Assembly (NCBI GenBank): GCA_903895855.1
Contig: CAITVN010000007.1
Coordinates: 1-59,735, forward strand
Direction of reading: 5' to 3'
Source: Oligoflexia bacterium
Lineage (GTDB): Bacteria; Bdellovibrionota; UBA1018
Length of the DNA: 59,735 nt
The translations under genes were made by a program, and so were the position numbers. Below the pieces are notes generated by a model. That model saw nothing but the letters and a program-made list of their open reading frames with translations, had not been told where the DNA came from and searched no databases. Below, in pieces: positions 26,193 through 35,804 of the stretch. Each line of letters opens with the position of its first letter. Position 1 is the stretch's first letter.

Positions 26193-26245
26193 CTACGGGC
26201 CTTACGCTCGGGCCGAGCACGACAGATCGACCCTCTGTCAAAAAC

Positions 26246-28159
26246 TTAGACACCCCTAAGCGTGATTCGCTCACCATCAATCGCAACAAGCAATTGCTGC
26301 ACTAGCGAATAAAGCAAATCAGCCTGACCCGATAGGCTACTGGCCGAATTAGCAGATTCGGCTGAGTTTGCTGAATTTTGCTGGGTCACTTGTTCAAGTT
26401 GCGAAATAGCCTTAGTGATTTCTTGAACCCCCCTTGACTGTTCTTCGCTGGCCGTCGATATATCGGCCACCATTTTTGAAACACTTGCTGCAGACGTAAC
26501 AATTTCACTTAAGACTTCTGCACACTCGTTGGCAACGCGAGTCCCAATCTCGACTTTTTCTTTGCCATTCAGCACGAGTACCCCAATTCTTTGCTTCGAA
26601 TTGCTAACAATATCTTTGACTGTTTTAATGCTAGTTTCAAGCATCGTCGTAATTTCAAGGGCTGCAGCACCACTCATTGCCGCAAGGTTTCCCACTTCTT
26701 CTGCAACCACTGCAAACCCCTTACCCTGCTCACCAGCCCTCGCGGCTTCTACCGAGGCATTGAATGACAGAAGCTTTGTTTGAAAAACGATATCATTGAT
26801 AATTTTGGTTTTGTTGCCAATCTCACCGATGATTTTTACAATATTTTCGATTTCACTATTGGTTGCGTCAATCTGATTCACCATTTCGGCGTTACTCACG
26901 GTAATCTTCCCAATGGCCTCAATCATGTGTTCAACTACGCCCTTTCCTCTTTGGGCCGTATTCAAACTCTGCTCAGATACTTGCGACGACTGCCGGGCAT
27001 TCTCTGTATTGGCAACAATCATCGAACTAATTTCTTCGACGGCTGAAGACGTTTCTTGCAAAGAAGCGGCCTGCTGAGAAGTCGACTGCGAAATTTCACC
27101 CGAAGAACCGGCTATCTGGTTTGAGGCCGAACTCACTTTTAAACTCGCCTCGCCCAAAGTCGCACCGATTGAGCGAAATTCACGCACCAACGCCCTCATT
27201 GTAATCACTGCAAAAATCGTAACGGCGCCAGATACCGAGAATAAAAAAATCGCCAACAGAAAAAAACGACGTTGAGCGGCACTTCCTTCAGCGGCTAACA
27301 CCCCTAAGCTGATCGTTTGTTCGCCCTTAACAATTTCGTAAACTGCATCAATCCGACTGGTGATATTCTTGAAATACATTTTTGCATCGACGCCGTAATC
27401 TGCCACACTGTATTTTTCAGAAAATATTCTAAAACTGGACAGAACTTCCTTCCATTCACCAGAATTCAGGACCTCATAAACTTTAGCCTTACCTTCTTTC
27501 GAAATATTCAAGGCGGGTGATTCTAAATTCACAACAATGGCCGTCAAAAAAGTTGAGTACAAATCTCTCTCTTTAAGGTCTTTTTTTAGATTTCCTCCAA
27601 AAACAACATTTAAACTGGCCCGCAATTTTCCCATATTTTCTTTAGATTCTTCCAAAATCGTCAGACTCATGAATCGCGCTTCAAATCCACGATAGCCAGC
27701 GTTTTCAAAAAGCTTATTTTGGAGACCTATCAGATTGTGAATTTCAGCCCCACAGAGTTTCAGTATTTTTTGAACATCAGTCCCCGTCGCAGCCTCACTG
27801 CGAATGTCTTTTAATTTTGCCTTAAAATTTCGAAGGTCTTCGTCTTTAGTCAAAAAATCGACAAACTTTAGACTTTCTTCAAATTGGGCAATTAACCCGT
27901 CCACTTTTTTTTGCTGAGCCAAAAGCTCGCCTTGATCAAGCTTCTTGTTCATAAAAAGTGCGGTCATTCCTCGCTCTCTTTGAAACTCATGAATAATTGC
28001 TGAAACATCCATCTGAGCCTGAGCGCTTCTAGATACCCCGTTGGCCGCGTTTTTGTCGTTGTTGAACTGATAAAGAAGTGAGGCCCCCTGCCCAAAAACG
28101 AGAATAAAGAGGGGCGTCAAAAGTAACCAAATTTTTAGATTAAGCGAAAGTTTACTCAT
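26246..28159 (-). CDS. Methyl-accepting chemotaxis protein with NIT sensor domain
   Basis: 637 residues from the ATG at 28159; an upstream in-frame TTG (28183) is less likely. Helix one (LKIWLLLTPLFILVFGQGASLLYQ), then a periplasmic all-helical NIT domain with the hallmark FQRERGMTALFMN. Helix two is about FFLLAIFLFSVSGAVTIFAVIT. The signalling domain contains the hairpin tip DIVFQTKLLSFNASVEAARAG followed by GKGFAVVAEEVGNLA. No clear HAMP domain lies between helix two and the coiled coil. NIT domains are linked to nitrate or nitrite sensing in some members; the ligand here is unknown. It is alone, without che genes nearby. Confidence 0.92.
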   Translation of the reverse strand: MSKLSLNLKIWLLLTPLFILVFGQGASLLYQFNNDKNAANGVSRSAQAQMDVSAIIHEFQRERGMTALFMNKKLDQGELLAQQKKVDGLIAQFEESLKFVDFLTKDEDLRNFKAKLKDIRSEAATGTDVQKILKLCGAEIHNLIGLQNKLFENAGYRGFEARFMSLTILEESKENMGKLRASLNVVFGGNLKKDLKERDLYSTFLTAIVVNLESPALNISKEGKAKVYEVLNSGEWKEVLSSFRIFSEKYSVADYGVDAKMYFKNITSRIDAVYEIVKGEQTISLGVLAAEGSAAQRRFFLLAIFLFSVSGAVTIFAVITMRALVREFRSIGATLGEASLKVSSASNQIAGSSGEISQSTSQQAASLQETSSAVEEISSMIVANTENARQSSQVSEQSLNTAQRGKGVVEHMIEAIGKITVSNAEMVNQIDATNSEIENIVKIIGEIGNKTKIINDIVFQTKLLSFNASVEAARAGEQGKGFAVVAEEVGNLAAMSGAAALEITTMLETSIKTVKDIVSNSKQRIGVLVLNGKEKVEIGTRVANECAEVLSEIVTSAASVSKMVADISTASEEQSRGVQEITKAISQLEQVTQQNSANSAESANSASSLSGQADLLYSLVQQLLVAIDGERITLRGV

Positions 28160-28292
28160 CTGAGGATTCCCGTGGATTTTCAATTAAAAACATCGATATT
28201 GAATAATTTTAATTTAAGATAACTGGGTTGTAAACCCGCGTAGCCCCAAACCACTCACTTAAAAAGTGACATAGATCATACCAGGGAGGCAA

Positions 28293-29333
28293 TCAAAACA
28301 AAATCTGGGCGCCCACCGAGTGACACCCTTTGATATAATTATAGAGGTATCCAGCGGCGAGCATCGACGTGAGGGTGAGTTTCGCAGCCCCGTGGTACTC
28401 AATTGTCGATAAGTTAGACAGATCGTAAGCGCGTTTTACTGCGAATGAGAACATGAAGCGACTGGCCGAATAAGAAGCCGTTAAAAGATGAATGGGCTGA
28501 CTCAACATTTGCGCCCCCGTGGTCGACATCAATAAGTACTCAGCCATAAAACTATTCAAACGAATACCAAAACTGTAGGTGTAACTGGCTGTTACTTGAT
28601 TGGTCAGCGAATCTTTTTCTTGAAAATAGCTTCCGCCGAGACTAAAAAATTCTTTCTGAATACTAAATCCGAACCCCGGAGTGATCTTATTGGTTGCCGT
28701 GGCTATTTTAGCCAACCCCCCAAGTGCACCGTTATACCCCTTCATGTCTCGCTTCAGTATATCAAGATCGATCGCACTGCCCAGATTGAGTACCGGCGAC
28801 GAAACCGTCGATGAACTCGACCCCGCACTACTGAAAGTACTGCCCGGAGAAAACTGAGTTGAACTTGCCCCTGTTGACGTATTCTGCGCAACCGAAACAG
28901 GTTGATTGCTGAAAAAAGTGTTGTCACTAGAAAGTGAAATTCCGGTGCCAAATTTTTGAAACCCTTTGATCAAGGCTAAGTTGGTTTTTCCGGTCACCAA
29001 AGCGGCTTGCGAAAAGCTATAAATAACCTCAACCCCCATCGGAGTAGGTTTCGTCGGTATCGATGCCGGATTCAAATTGATCGGATCGGCATACGAAGAA
29101 TACCCGCCTCCGATTTTTGCGGTACCATGCCCACCACTTTTATTACACGTTTCTTGAAACCAACTCGGTTGTGGCATCGTATTGCGGTATTCAACGCAAG
29201 GATCAGTGGCAAAGCAATGAGTAGACCAAAGAGATAAACACACAAACAAACAAAGAGACATCAGCACAGCCGGTACAAAAACAGTTTCTCGAACCACTCC
29301 CGGCTTTACGATCGTTTCCAATTTTGCACCCAC
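28293..29333 (-). CDS. Probable outer-membrane beta-barrel protein
   Basis: 346 residues. Signal-type stretch at about 18-42 (FVPAVLMSLCLFVCLSLWSTHCFA). A low-complexity Ser/Thr/Gly stretch (about 150-185) divides the protein. The C-terminal half has alternating strands (FSLGGSYFQE, VTASYTYSFGIRL, LLTASYSASRFMFSFAVKRAY) and the chain ends in Phe (VGAQILF), as barrel proteins do. Two Cys near the N-terminus (TDPCVEYRN, QETCNKSG) may pair. No family recognised. Its 5' end overlaps the 3' end of the HAD phosphatase gene by 28 bases, so the two are probably co-transcribed. Confidence 0.65.
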   Translation of the reverse strand: MGAKLETIVKPGVVRETVFVPAVLMSLCLFVCLSLWSTHCFATDPCVEYRNTMPQPSWFQETCNKSGGHGTAKIGGGYSSYADPINLNPASIPTKPTPMGVEVIYSFSQAALVTGKTNLALIKGFQKFGTGISLSSDNTFFSNQPVSVAQNTSTGASSTQFSPGSTFSSAGSSSSTVSSPVLNLGSAIDLDILKRDMKGYNGALGGLAKIATATNKITPGFGFSIQKEFFSLGGSYFQEKDSLTNQVTASYTYSFGIRLNSFMAEYLLMSTTGAQMLSQPIHLLTASYSASRFMFSFAVKRAYDLSNLSTIEYHGAAKLTLTSMLAAGYLYNYIKGCHSVGAQILF

Positions 29334-29962
29334 TGAAGATTCACCTCTGAAAAATCTTGCACAAGGCAGTGCGCCTGACTCTGATCATGCCCAAAATGAT
29401 TGGCAACCGCAACTGCCGTCACCCAGGCCCCGGCAGCGAGTGCCGAGCTGATGCCCGGTTTAGAATCTTCGAAGATCAAGGTTGAATGGCAACTAGCCTT
29501 CATCAACTTCATCGCCTTCAAAAAACCAGACGGCGAAGGTTTAGACTCTTCATAATCCTCACACCCCAAAACCACTTCAAATTTTTCACGAATTTTTAAC
29601 GAAGCTAAAATCGCCTCAATGTCTTCACGATGTGAACCCGACACTAACCCAAGCGGCATCTTCTTCGACAAAGACTCAATCGCGGCCAAGACGCCCGGAA
29701 TCACTTTAATTTGAATGAGAAGACTCGAGCGGTAACCCCGAAGGCATTCTACGACAGCCCCTTCTAAAGATTGATTCACGCGGTAGTGTGAGATTAAAGT
29801 TGCGAGACCTTTTTCCCAAGTCACCCCCGCAATGTGCTGATGGGCCCCAGGCTGTAAGCTCACTTGATGGTTAATGGCCCAGCGATCAATCACTGAGGCA
29901 GCGAGCCCTTCAGTATCAACAATCGTTCCATCCAGATCAAAAATAACCGTTTCAATACCCAC
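29306..29962 (-). CDS. HAD-superfamily phosphatase (beta-phosphoglucomutase-like subfamily)
   Basis: 218 residues. Motif I FDLDGTIVDTEG gives the nucleophile Asp and the acid/base Asp; motif II is GLVSGSH; motif III is the Lys in ESKPSPSGFLKAM; motif IV is IFEDSKPGISSALAAG. The helical cap between motif I and II fits subfamily IA (phosphoglycolate phosphatase/beta-phosphoglucomutase group). The substrate cannot be read from sequence. It follows the large lipoprotein gene by 18 bases on the same strand. Confidence 0.9.
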   Translation of the reverse strand: MGIETVIFDLDGTIVDTEGLAASVIDRWAINHQVSLQPGAHQHIAGVTWEKGLATLISHYRVNQSLEGAVVECLRGYRSSLLIQIKVIPGVLAAIESLSKKMPLGLVSGSHREDIEAILASLKIREKFEVVLGCEDYEESKPSPSGFLKAMKLMKASCHSTLIFEDSKPGISSALAAGAWVTAVAVANHFGHDQSQAHCLVQDFSEVNLQWVQNWKRS

Positions 29963-29980
29963 GCTGGTTCAAGTGTAGAG

Positions 29981-32014
29981 CTAATGCCGGTAATATTCCA
30001 TCGAATACAGCCGATATTGAGGGGCATCTGAATCGGCAGTTTTCGGTGCCGGAAAAATGACAACCGCCTCACCGTCTTTAAAAACCATCGCATCGGCCAT
30101 AAATTTGGTACCACACGCCGTCACAGCATAAGTCGGCGACGGAGTGAAAGCCTTACAAGATGGAATGCGAGAGGTTTCGGCTGAATTGACTTCTGTCTTC
30201 GGGTTTGTCGCATTAAAGGTTACCCCCGATCCAAACGTTTCACCCGAAAGTGCGTGCACCGTATAAGAGTAACCTCGCGTCCATTTGCTACCATGTTTCA
30301 CACCGACACCATCGGCATCAATCGCGTGCTGCAGTAACAGAAGGCCATACCCCGGAGTGCCAACAAACTTCATATCATTAATGCGCCGATACTGTTCAAA
30401 GGTGCTTCCGCCTGCTGTTGTGGGCGCAAGGCTGTCGGTGCGAAGCGTTTGTGTCGCAGACACTTCATCCCAGCCTTTATTAATGGTGTAACCACGATAA
30501 TAGGTAGTCGTAACGGGCTTCGAAGCGGTACTCACATCGTTCACGGTATACACGGCGATGAATCGATCATTACCCACGTAAGCGACTACCGGCTTAGAAA
30601 AAGGTTTTGCATAGCTATATTTATCGGCCCCCGAAGTGTATTCGTAGGTCTGCCAAAAGCTGGTTTTTTCGTCGCTCACAGTTGCTAGGTTTTCATCGAC
30701 TCGACTCGGGCCAGACCAAACCCCAGAAGAAGAACGGTAATAGGCGTAAAGTCGAGTGTTACAATTTTCGGCCGAAGTGGCGCAAGTCACCGAATTCTCA
30801 TTGGCAGCGGTGTAAACCAGCAATAGATTGCCGTTTCCATCAGAAGCCGCATCAAACACCGAGCCACTGATTCCAGCCGCATCAATAAAAGGTTGCAGCT
30901 CATCAGACATCTCTTGGGTTCGCGGATAAAACCAATCCAAACCAAACCCGGCCGAACCGCTAGCGCTCAGTGACCACGCAACACCCAATCGATTGCTGTA
31001 ATCAGAAGCTTGAAAGTTCCAAAGCGCGGTGATTCCGAAACCATCATCTAAGAGTTTAAACTGTGTTCCAGTGGCTAGGCCATCGTAGTCGCAAGTACTG
31101 TCATCGTAACTTGTGCACGTGGTAGCTTGCTTAGACTTGGTCGTAAGACCTTTTGTTCCCCCCGTATCCCAACCCGAATAGGCAATATAGGGTTCGACAA
31201 CCACCCCTTTTTCTGTAGTAGGCAAAGTGGCAAATGACCCGAAATAGGCGACGCCATTCCGATCCCACGACAAATCATTGAGTTCAGAATTTCCGGCATA
31301 AACAGGAGTGAGACCACCCTCCACGTAAATCGAACTACTCACCGGAGTTGCCACCGCCGAAAGATTAGTTGAAGTAAAATAATCCCAACCGCCGCCGCTC
31401 AGCAATCCTGCCGACACCACGCCCGTTCCGGTGGTCGAGTTCCAAGAAGCCCCCCAAAAGGTCGCAAACAAATTTCCGTTCACATCAATCCCAACTGCGG
31501 TGTCAGTCATTCCATTCGTCAAACTCAACGTATTCACAGAATCTAACACCCCACTGGCACCTAGAGCTGAACTCCAGCCTGATCCGCCGGCCGATCTTGG
31601 CAAGTAAACACGGCCTACTGAGCGAAATTTGTTCACTTGGCAAAGTACACCAGCAAAGGCGCCTTGAGTTGAACTCGACTTTAGGCGGTAACTGGCGAAA
31701 CTCGCGTAGTCAGTGCCGGTCGCCGGAAATTTACAGTTAGAACTTGAAGCAGCGGTCGAGAAAGCCCCAAAATCGGCCAAATTTGGTCCATTCCAAGAAA
31801 TTTCACTCGATGAACTCACTGCCAAATTTCGACTAATCGTCATACTCTCAGAGCAAGAAATCAAAAAACCACCTGAAAGGGCCGAAAAAAGGCAAGAAAT
31901 AAAAACTGATAAAAAGCGAATATTCAAATGGTGTTGAAGGCGGCGATCATCGCGAACACGACGACATCGATGAGCGAAACCGCATTTTGTTCTAAAAAAC
32001 AGGCTTTTTGCCAT
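29981..32014 (-). CDS. Large lipoprotein, probably beta-rich
   Basis: 677 residues from the ATG at 32014; the frame is open 38 codons further up but without support. An unusually long basic lead (residues 1-30, many Arg and His) precedes the hydrophobic stretch LSVFISCLFSALSGGFLISC, whose last Cys is a plausible lipobox, or the signal begins at a later, unseen start. The mature part is Ser/Thr/Gly/Tyr-rich with recurring short strand units (GNLFATFWGASW, GNLLLVYTAAN, NDRFIAVYTVND), which suggest a beta-propeller. Many paired cysteines (TCTSYDDSTCDYD, TCATSAENCNTR). No enzyme motif recognised. Confidence 0.65.
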   Translation of the reverse strand: MAKSLFFRTKCGFAHRCRRVRDDRRLQHHLNIRFLSVFISCLFSALSGGFLISCSESMTISRNLAVSSSSEISWNGPNLADFGAFSTAASSSNCKFPATGTDYASFASYRLKSSSTQGAFAGVLCQVNKFRSVGRVYLPRSAGGSGWSSALGASGVLDSVNTLSLTNGMTDTAVGIDVNGNLFATFWGASWNSTTGTGVVSAGLLSGGGWDYFTSTNLSAVATPVSSSIYVEGGLTPVYAGNSELNDLSWDRNGVAYFGSFATLPTTEKGVVVEPYIAYSGWDTGGTKGLTTKSKQATTCTSYDDSTCDYDGLATGTQFKLLDDGFGITALWNFQASDYSNRLGVAWSLSASGSAGFGLDWFYPRTQEMSDELQPFIDAAGISGSVFDAASDGNGNLLLVYTAANENSVTCATSAENCNTRLYAYYRSSSGVWSGPSRVDENLATVSDEKTSFWQTYEYTSGADKYSYAKPFSKPVVAYVGNDRFIAVYTVNDVSTASKPVTTTYYRGYTINKGWDEVSATQTLRTDSLAPTTAGGSTFEQYRRINDMKFVGTPGYGLLLLQHAIDADGVGVKHGSKWTRGYSYTVHALSGETFGSGVTFNATNPKTEVNSAETSRIPSCKAFTPSPTYAVTACGTKFMADAMVFKDGEAVVIFPAPKTADSDAPQYRLYSMEYYRH

Positions 32015-32180
32015 CACATTTTCGACACCTTCCACTCTAGTCGTGTCGGCTTTTTGCCAATAAACGTGAAGTTGTGTCCCAAATGACCCACTTTTTTTCG
32101 AAAATCGTTCATTTTTGAAAAAAAACATTTGCGCGTAAACGAAATCCTACTTAAAACATTGTCTTAGGAGACAAATAAAT

Positions 32181-32534
32181 ATGGCAAAGAAAAAAGGTAA
32201 GTTTTCATTCATTAACGAACTCAATGACTCACTCACAAAAATTGCGACCGTAAATCGCAAGGGCGAAGTCAAGATCAAGCGCGCTGACCTCAAAAACGCA
32301 ATTGAGACTTGCTTCAACAACGGTGTGAAAGCAGCTTCAGGCGGCGAGAGAGTTCGCTTTCCAGTAGTCGGAACTTTGGTTCGTAAAGATGTTAAAGCTC
32401 GTAAATCTGGAAAAGGCATTAACCCTTTCACAGGCGAGCCAATGGAAATCAAAGCTCGTCCAGCTACAAAGAAGCCACGTTGGTCATTCCCACGTTCTTT
32501 GAAAGAAACTTTTTCTAACAAGAAATTCTGGTAA
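32181..32534 (+). CDS. HU-family DNA-binding protein (long variant)
   Basis: 117 residues against about 90 for HU. The beta-arm signature is present as GKGINPFTGEPMEIKARP, including the conserved Asn-Pro that intercalates in DNA. FINELNDSL and LKNAIETCFNNG are the dimerising helices. Extra Lys-rich residues sit at both ends (MAKKKGK, KKPRWSFPRSLKE and FSNKKFW). An AGGAGA lies 8 bases before the ATG and a strong terminator follows, so this is a monocistronic, probably highly expressed gene. Likely a nucleoid protein. Confidence 0.85.
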   Translation: MAKKKGKFSFINELNDSLTKIATVNRKGEVKIKRADLKNAIETCFNNGVKAASGGERVRFPVVGTLVRKDVKARKSGKGINPFTGEPMEIKARPATKKPRWSFPRSLKETFSNKKFW

Positions 32535-32603
32535 TCGTTTCTCTAAAGAAATTTAGAAAGACTTTTTTACCTTAGAATTTTTTCTAAGATATAGAATCGA
32601 AAA

Positions 32604-32631
32604 GGGCTGCGTTCACACGCAGCCCTTTTTT
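32604..32631 (+). terminator. Intrinsic terminator of the HU-family gene
   Basis: Perfect 8-bp stem GGGCTGCG / CGCAGCCC (32604-32611 and 32618-32625) extended by AAA/TTT pairs, 6-base loop TTCACA, followed directly by TTTTTT. It stands 70 bases after the HU stop codon. As the stem is preceded by A's it might also stop transcription from the other side. Confidence 0.93.
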
Positions 32632-32680
32632 ATTTCTGGCTGTTTTTATTTATTTCTGACTATCTAATCAGATCCCAAAT

Positions 32681-33691
32681 CTACCGACACACAATCTGAA
32701 CATTATCGATCGAATTCCATGATCTCAAATTCAGCTGTGTCACAAATTGACCAGCGTCACACTTGATACTGAACTCAGCGCCGCCCTCGCCACCGTATGC
32801 GGCGATCTTAAACGTATTCGATGGGTTGTACTGATCGGCGCAAATGATTCCCAATTTATCAACCAAATCACCTGAACGGCCATAAATCCCAGCCACCCGA
32901 TAATTTCCATATTTTGAACAAGACAGGCTCACTTTAGTACCAGAGTTTGTGCCGTAAGTGTTGCCGTCATGAACAGCAAACTGGCTCGATTTGAAAGCTC
33001 TTTTCCACACTGGGGTTAGCTTTTCGACAACGTTTATCGGCGGATTATCAATATTTAGGCCCGTTTCTAAGACCACCCCTTCAAGATTCCAGTATGAACT
33101 TGGCCCAACCGCTTTTGATGCAGCACCACCGAGCCCCCCGACCGCAGCCATCGTCTTTGCACTAGCAAAATTTTGAAAATTCAAAACAACCTTACCTAAG
33201 GCCTCCGTGCTACTCGCACCTTTCAAGCGAACCGAGAGAGTGTGAATTCCGTTTGAAATAGCCTTAGTGTCAATCGTCGCACTCAGACTATCCCCTGTCA
33301 TACTCCCCACTGAGGTAGAGCCAGAATCAATAAAGAGCTCAAACACATCAGAAGCTGTGAGAGTGACGTTCGGAATACTCAGTTCAACCAATACACTGCC
33401 AAATACTCGATCGTGCGCAAGCGGCGCTTTAAAAACGGCCACACTGGGCTCGACTTTAGAGGCGTCAACCACTGGTGAAGCCTCGGGCGTCGGGCTTGCG
33501 CTCGCGATGATGACGTTAGTATCAAGTACAGGCGGATTAGTTTCAGCTGCCTTCGGAGCTGCTTGCGTACTCTTAGCAAGCGCCAGTTCTTCGCTCGAGC
33601 TACCACAAGCCGTTAAGGCCACAAATAGAGCTAGTACCGTGCCCAACATCACTGTCTGTTTGAGTGCTGACTGGTTATTGAAATTTCTCAT
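32681..33691 (-). CDS. Lipoprotein with C-terminal Jacalin-like lectin-type repeats
   Basis: 336 residues; ATG at 33691 with GGGGGA six bases upstream. Signal LGTVLALFVALTACGSSS gives lipid-modified Cys29. A Pro/Thr/Ala-rich spacer (about 40-75) leads to an Ig-like strand domain (about 80-175). The C-terminal region (about 235-336) has GIYGRSGDLVDKLGIIC and NLRSWNSIDNVQIVC, each a repeat of surface-R/S-G..(V/I)D-x-(L/V)-x-I-x-C, with AYGGEGGAEFSIKC in between, as in Jacalin-like beta-prism lectins. Sugar binding is inferred, not shown. Confidence 0.7.
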   Translation of the reverse strand: MRNFNNQSALKQTVMLGTVLALFVALTACGSSSEELALAKSTQAAPKAAETNPPVLDTNVIIASASPTPEASPVVDASKVEPSVAVFKAPLAHDRVFGSVLVELSIPNVTLTASDVFELFIDSGSTSVGSMTGDSLSATIDTKAISNGIHTLSVRLKGASSTEALGKVVLNFQNFASAKTMAAVGGLGGAASKAVGPSSYWNLEGVVLETGLNIDNPPINVVEKLTPVWKRAFKSSQFAVHDGNTYGTNSGTKVSLSCSKYGNYRVAGIYGRSGDLVDKLGIICADQYNPSNTFKIAAYGGEGGAEFSIKCDAGQFVTQLNLRSWNSIDNVQIVCR

Positions 33692-34099
33692 AAATATCCC
33701 CCTTCGGAATTAATAAACTATTTAGATTGATAACTTTGCAATCCGGAGGCCAAAACATTTTTAACTGGCCTCAATTTGCCGGGTTCGGGTCAAGAGCTCG
33801 ATCTCAATGTGTTAAATCAAACGTGACACCCGGCTGCGTTTTTTCTGACACACGCACCAAGACCCCCCACTTCAACCAGCCACTGTCGAATGATTCGTTA
33901 GCAGGTGTCAGATTCTTTGACAGTTCGAGCCGCCAATATCCTGAACCATCGCTGCTTTAGGGCACTCTAGCCATGACTAGCAAGCGCGCATCTCTGGCAC
34001 TCTAATTGCTTATTGGGCTACGGTTCATTGAATTTATTGAAGCCGTGTAATAGGATTTTTTTGCGCAATTCGCTTTGCGAACTTTTGGAGACTATTAAA
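33692..34099. other. Non-coding divergent intergenic region
   Basis: 408 bases between two divergent lipoprotein genes. It contains a hairpin GAGGCCA / TGGCCTC (33746-33752 and 33766-33772, loop of 13) and a direct repeat GGCACTCTA near 33960 and 34000, but no convincing gene or RNA. An upstream in-frame ATG at 34013 is open but lacks a binding site. The GGAG at about 34087-34090 decides the start of the next gene at 34100. Confidence 0.5.
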
Positions 34100-35761
34100 A
34101 TGAAGTTAAACTTAGCCATTTTCGCTGCAATCTTGACCTCCACCTTGATCACATCAGCTTGCTCAAACGCTCCGGCCCCAGCTGCTGCCAAGGCCCCCGA
34201 CTCTGCCAAAGCGGGTGAAGTCGCCCCGGGCTCACCTAGCAAAGAAGAAACTGACGCACAAGCCGCCCAAGCTAAGAAAGACGCGGCCGCTGCCCGAGAC
34301 AAGGCCGAGAAAGACAAGAAAAACACTGATGCGAATAAAGGAGGCAAAGAAGGTCAAAATGTAGGGCAAACTGATGACCCCAACAAAGTGGGACCCAACG
34401 TTTTTCCGTTCGCCAGCTACCACGAAGCTGTGTTGGTCAAAATGAGCGCTTGGATTGCCACTCAACCAAAAGAAAAACAAAATCAAGAATCTTTCATAGC
34501 CGACTTTTCTGATCAAATTCCCGCATCAATGAACACCCCCAATATTGTGGCGCTCAAGTCAATATTCGGAATTCTCAAAAGAAACTTGAAAACAGAACCC
34601 CAACCCGCACAGCCCACAGAGAAAGTTTTTTCACCGAGACAAGTCGCAGAACAAGTTCTTGCAAAAACATTCAGCCTACTACCGCTCACCTATTTCTTGG
34701 TCGATCAGACTTTACTCGATAAAAGCGATGAAGGGTTGGGTGTGCTGATCAAGAACACAGAACACCCAAGCGAAGTCGACAGCTCAATCGAAGCTCGATT
34801 GAATGATGCAATGACGAAGCGGCACTTATTTACCGAAAAAGAAGAAGCCAGCCTACTTGCGATCTACGATCAGCTCGACCAATTGAAACCTACGGGCAAT
34901 CAAGATCACCGAATTTCACTCAACGAGTCGCTCAGACTCTCAGTTAAAGTACTCAGAGAAAGAGGACCCAATGTTGTCACATTTCAGAAAATCGACTGGG
35001 CAGCTTTCACTCAGTTAGCTCAAAAATTCTTGGCATCGCCTGCTGATGCGCAGCAACCTGCTGCTCCAGTTGAAACTAAGCCAGCACCTGTCGCAGCTGT
35101 CGCCCCTCAACCGAGCACGCCCGCCAAAGTCGAAACCCCTGCACAACCAAACCCCGGAGTGAAACCGGTAGCACCGGCTGCCCCAGCGAAACCAAGCCAC
35201 AAGCCCGCTAAGCACCCAAAGAAGGCAGACCCAGCAAAGCCAGCGCCTGCTCCTGCACCCGCTCCTGCTAAACCAAGCTCACCCGCTCCTTCAAAACCCG
35301 CAGCGCCAGCGCCCATCGCGCCTGCACCTGCGGCTGCGAAAGCGGCCGACTCGTGCGTTTCATTTACCGCGATGATGGTGCCTGGCACCCTTTGCCCCAT
35401 CACCGTTAAAGGTGAGTTCTCAAGCATTAAGATTGAGACCTCTCTCGGTTCAAAAGAGATCAGCTACAACGACCTAGCCAGCGGCAAAGCAATCCCTGAT
35501 GCAAGTAAAGGCCAATTCAGTCTAGTCATGAAAAAAAATGGCACTTCAAACACCTATAAACTGAATTTCAAACAAACAAGTCCCCCACAATCATTTGAAA
35601 TTCAGGTTGCAAAAGACGGCGAAAATTATGTCTTCAAGAATAGCGACGGAAACAAGAAAGTAAAATCAGTTGAATTGCCCTTTGCAGCGGTCTCCGATGT
35701 AAAGCCACCAAACAAAAAACCTCTTCTAGCATTCGGCGCACCAGTAATCGTGTATGAGTAG
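34100..35761 (+). CDS. Lipoprotein with Ala/Pro-rich linker and a duplicated-type C-terminal domain
   Basis: 553 residues; GGAG precedes the ATG. Lipobox LITSACS gives Cys21. Residues 22-110 are Ala/Lys/Asp-rich and helical, followed by a helical domain (about 115-330), then a long Ala-Pro-Lys linker (about 335-440) that could span periplasm or wall. The C-terminal domain (about 440-553) begins DSCVSFTAMMVPGTLCP and ends AFGAPVIVYE; it matches almost the whole mature part of the next gene (FCPAFSAMGFSGTICP ... AFGKPELKYE). The stop codon is 43 bases before that gene's start. No enzyme motif. First gene of a three-gene unit. Confidence 0.8.
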   Translation: MKLNLAIFAAILTSTLITSACSNAPAPAAAKAPDSAKAGEVAPGSPSKEETDAQAAQAKKDAAAARDKAEKDKKNTDANKGGKEGQNVGQTDDPNKVGPNVFPFASYHEAVLVKMSAWIATQPKEKQNQESFIADFSDQIPASMNTPNIVALKSIFGILKRNLKTEPQPAQPTEKVFSPRQVAEQVLAKTFSLLPLTYFLVDQTLLDKSDEGLGVLIKNTEHPSEVDSSIEARLNDAMTKRHLFTEKEEASLLAIYDQLDQLKPTGNQDHRISLNESLRLSVKVLRERGPNVVTFQKIDWAAFTQLAQKFLASPADAQQPAAPVETKPAPVAAVAPQPSTPAKVETPAQPNPGVKPVAPAAPAKPSHKPAKHPKKADPAKPAPAPAPAPAKPSSPAPSKPAAPAPIAPAPAAAKAADSCVSFTAMMVPGTLCPITVKGEFSSIKIETSLGSKEISYNDLASGKAIPDASKGQFSLVMKKNGTSNTYKLNFKQTSPPQSFEIQVAKDGENYVFKNSDGNKKVKSVELPFAAVSDVKPPNKKPLLAFGAPVIVYE

Positions 35762-35804
35762 CCTCAACGAAAATTATAAATTGACTAAAAAATTGGAACA
35801 AATA

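Noticed and set aside
34013..34099. Upstream in-frame ATG for the Ala/Pro-rich lipoprotein
   Set aside because: Would put 29 extra residues before the signal peptide; the ATG at 34100 has GGAG at the right distance and gives a normal lipoprotein signal.
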